NCBI GenBank assembly: GCA_049890215.1
Contig: JBMHBX010000013.1
Coordinates: 1 to 23,721, forward strand
DNA: 23,721 nucleotides
Direction of reading: 5' to 3'
Source: UBA685 sp049890215
GTDB taxonomy: Bacteria; Pseudomonadota; Alphaproteobacteria; Puniceispirillales; Puniceispirillaceae
Shown here: positions 22,534 through 23,721 of the stretch, piece by piece
Layout of the letters: every line of letters starts with the position of its first letter
How positions within the stretch are numbered: the first letter of the stretch is position 1
Position numbers and translations under genes: made by a program
Notes under the pieces: generated by a model
Seen by the model: the letters and a program-made list of their open reading frames with translations, nothing else
Databases searched by the model: none
Told to the model about the DNA's origin: nothing

Positions 22534-23721
22534 TTATGCTTCTTTTGACTTATCTTCGTCAACTTCTTCATATTCTGCATCAACAACGCCATCATCAGAG
22601 GCAGGCTGACCCTCTTCTGCGGCGCCTGAGGCCTGATAGGCAGCCTCGCCCATCTTCATCATGGCCTGGCTGACAGCTTCTGTTTTGGCTTTGATATCTT
22701 CGCTATCATCACCTTCAAGAGCGGTTTTCAAATCAGCGACCGCTGATTCCACATCAGCTTTGAGCGCCCCGTCCGCCTGATCACCAAGATCTGAGATGGC
22801 TTTTTCAGCCCCATGGACAATGGCTTCACCCTGATTGCGGATTTCCACCTGTTCACGGCGCTTTTTATCTTCTTCAGCATTGGCTTCGGCATCTTTGACC
22901 ATTTGTTCGATATCATCATCTTCAAGGCCACCATTTGCCTTAATTGAAATCGCCTGCTCTTTGCCAGTTGCTTTATCTTTGGCGCTGACTTTGACAATAC
23001 CATTGGCATCAATATCAAAAGTCACCTCAATTTGCGGTACGCCGCGCGGTGCAGGTGCAATGCCTTCCAGATTGAACTGGCCAAGAAGCTTGTTATCCTG
23101 TGCCATTTCTCTTTCACCCTGAAAAACAGAGATCGTCACTGCCGGCTGATTATCATCAGCGGTTGAGAATGTCTGGCTTTTCTTGGTTGGAATGGTTGTG
23201 TTGCGGTCAATCAGCCTTGTGAACACACCGCCCAAAGTCTCAATCCCAAGTGACAAAGGTGTGACATCCAACAATAAGACATCTTTGACATCACCTGTCA
23301 GAACACCTGCCTGAATCGCAGCACCAGAGGCAACAACCTCATCTGGGTTCACACCGCGATGCGGCTCTTTGCCAAAGAAATTCTGAACTGTCTCAATGAT
23401 TTTCGGCATACGTGTCATGCCGCCCACCAAAATCACCTCATCAATTTCAGAGGCCGAAATGCCGGCATCTTTCAGGGCTTTTTTGCAAGGCTCAAGAGAG
23501 CGTTCCACCAAAGATGAGACAAGCTGTTCAAGCTTGGCACGTGTCATTTTGACATTTAAGTGCTTTGGCCCTGTCTGATCAGCGGTGATGAAGGGCAAAT
23601 TCACATCTGTCTGCATAGCAGATGACAACTCAATTTTGGCTTTTTCAGCTGCTTCTTTCAGACGCTGAAGCGCCAATTTGTCACCACGTAAATCAATCTG
23701 ATTTTCGGCCTTAAATTCATC
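22534..23721 (-). CDS. dnaK: chaperone protein DnaK, 5' part outside the window
   Basis: Hsp70 chaperone; the last 396 codons are visible and the reading frame stays open to the window end, so the N-terminal nucleotide-binding half is missing. What is seen starts within the ATPase domain (IDLRGDKLALQRLKEAAEKA), continues through EVILVGGMTRMP and the interdomain linker region (DVLLLDVTPLSLGIETLGG), then the substrate-binding domain (FQGERE, IEVTFDIDANGIVKVSA) and helical lid. It ends with the acidic tail DAEYEEVDEDKSKEA. This C-terminus is the typical bacterial form. An internal TTG at 23674-23676 is not a start. dnaJ follows on the same strand. Confidence 0.98.
   Translation of the reverse strand, partial: DEFKAENQIDLRGDKLALQRLKEAAEKAKIELSSAMQTDVNLPFITADQTGPKHLNVKMTRAKLEQLVSSLVERSLEPCKKALKDAGISASEIDEVILVGGMTRMPKIIETVQNFFGKEPHRGVNPDEVVASGAAIQAGVLTGDVKDVLLLDVTPLSLGIETLGGVFTRLIDRNTTIPTKKSQTFSTADDNQPAVTISVFQGEREMAQDNKLLGQFNLEGIAPAPRGVPQIEVTFDIDANGIVKVSAKDKATGKEQAISIKANGGLEDDDIEQMVKDAEANAEEDKKRREQVEIRNQGEAIVHGAEKAISDLGDQADGALKADVESAVADLKTALEGDDSEDIKAKTEAVSQAMMKMGEAAYQASGAAEEGQPASDDGVVDAEYEEVDEDKSKEA

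Noticed and set aside
1..23721. Defence island, prophage, toxin-antitoxin, CRISPR or biosynthetic cluster
   Set aside because: Every sizeable gene is a recognised housekeeping or envelope gene except the lipoprotein and DUF2244; no mobile or defence hallmark is present.

Overview
The window is a densely packed chromosomal segment of housekeeping genes from an alphaproteobacterium. The gene set and order point there: the string mutS-glnD-murJ-trpS-nfuA, then tsaB-rimI-miaB-phoH, and the block nth-DUF2244-dapB-dnaJ-dnaK. Moderate base composition, very short spacers and overlapping stop codons suggest a fairly streamlined, probably marine lineage. SAR116 (Puniceispirillum-like) is my best guess, but this is inference and not proven by the sequence. 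There is no rRNA, tRNA, CRISPR array, insertion sequence, phage or plasmid feature, and no gene-free stretch longer than 300 bases.

Layout. (1) 1-3270, minus strand: tsaB, rimI, miaB and a 3'-truncated phoH. They concern tRNA modification (t6A and ms2i6A), protein N-acetylation and a PhoH ATPase. phoH starts with GTG at 575. (2) 3390-5840: two envelope genes that converge and overlap by 12 bases. One is a secreted NodB-type polysaccharide deacetylase with an unusual metal-site residue. The other is a membrane-anchored coiled-coil protein ending in a Bax-type glucosaminidase domain. (3) 5920-14934, minus strand: mutS, glnD, murJ, trpS and nfuA, covering mismatch repair, nitrogen signalling, lipid II flipping, tryptophanyl-tRNA synthesis and Fe-S delivery. 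mutS-glnD-murJ are almost contiguous and look like one transcript. (4) 15068-17329, plus: maeB, divergent from mutS. (5) 17326-18303, minus: a PfkB-family (adenosine/ribokinase-like) kinase; its stop overlaps the maeB stop. (6) 18493-19185, plus: an unrecognised acidic lipoprotein whose stop overlaps that of nth (minus). (7) 19900-20421, plus: a DUF2244 membrane protein with a natural six-histidine run, converging on dapB. (8) 20429-23721, minus: dnaK (cut by the window end), dnaJ and dapB.

No clearly new multi-gene system is visible. The points most worth a second look are two candidate structured RNAs, one between nfuA and the bax-like gene (a three-helix arrangement) and one between dnaK and dnaJ (an 18-bp stem with a competing pairing). 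Others are the His-to-Gln change in the deacetylase, the coiled-coil/Bax architecture, the unknown lipoprotein with internal repeats, and three convergent gene pairs with overlapping stop codons.
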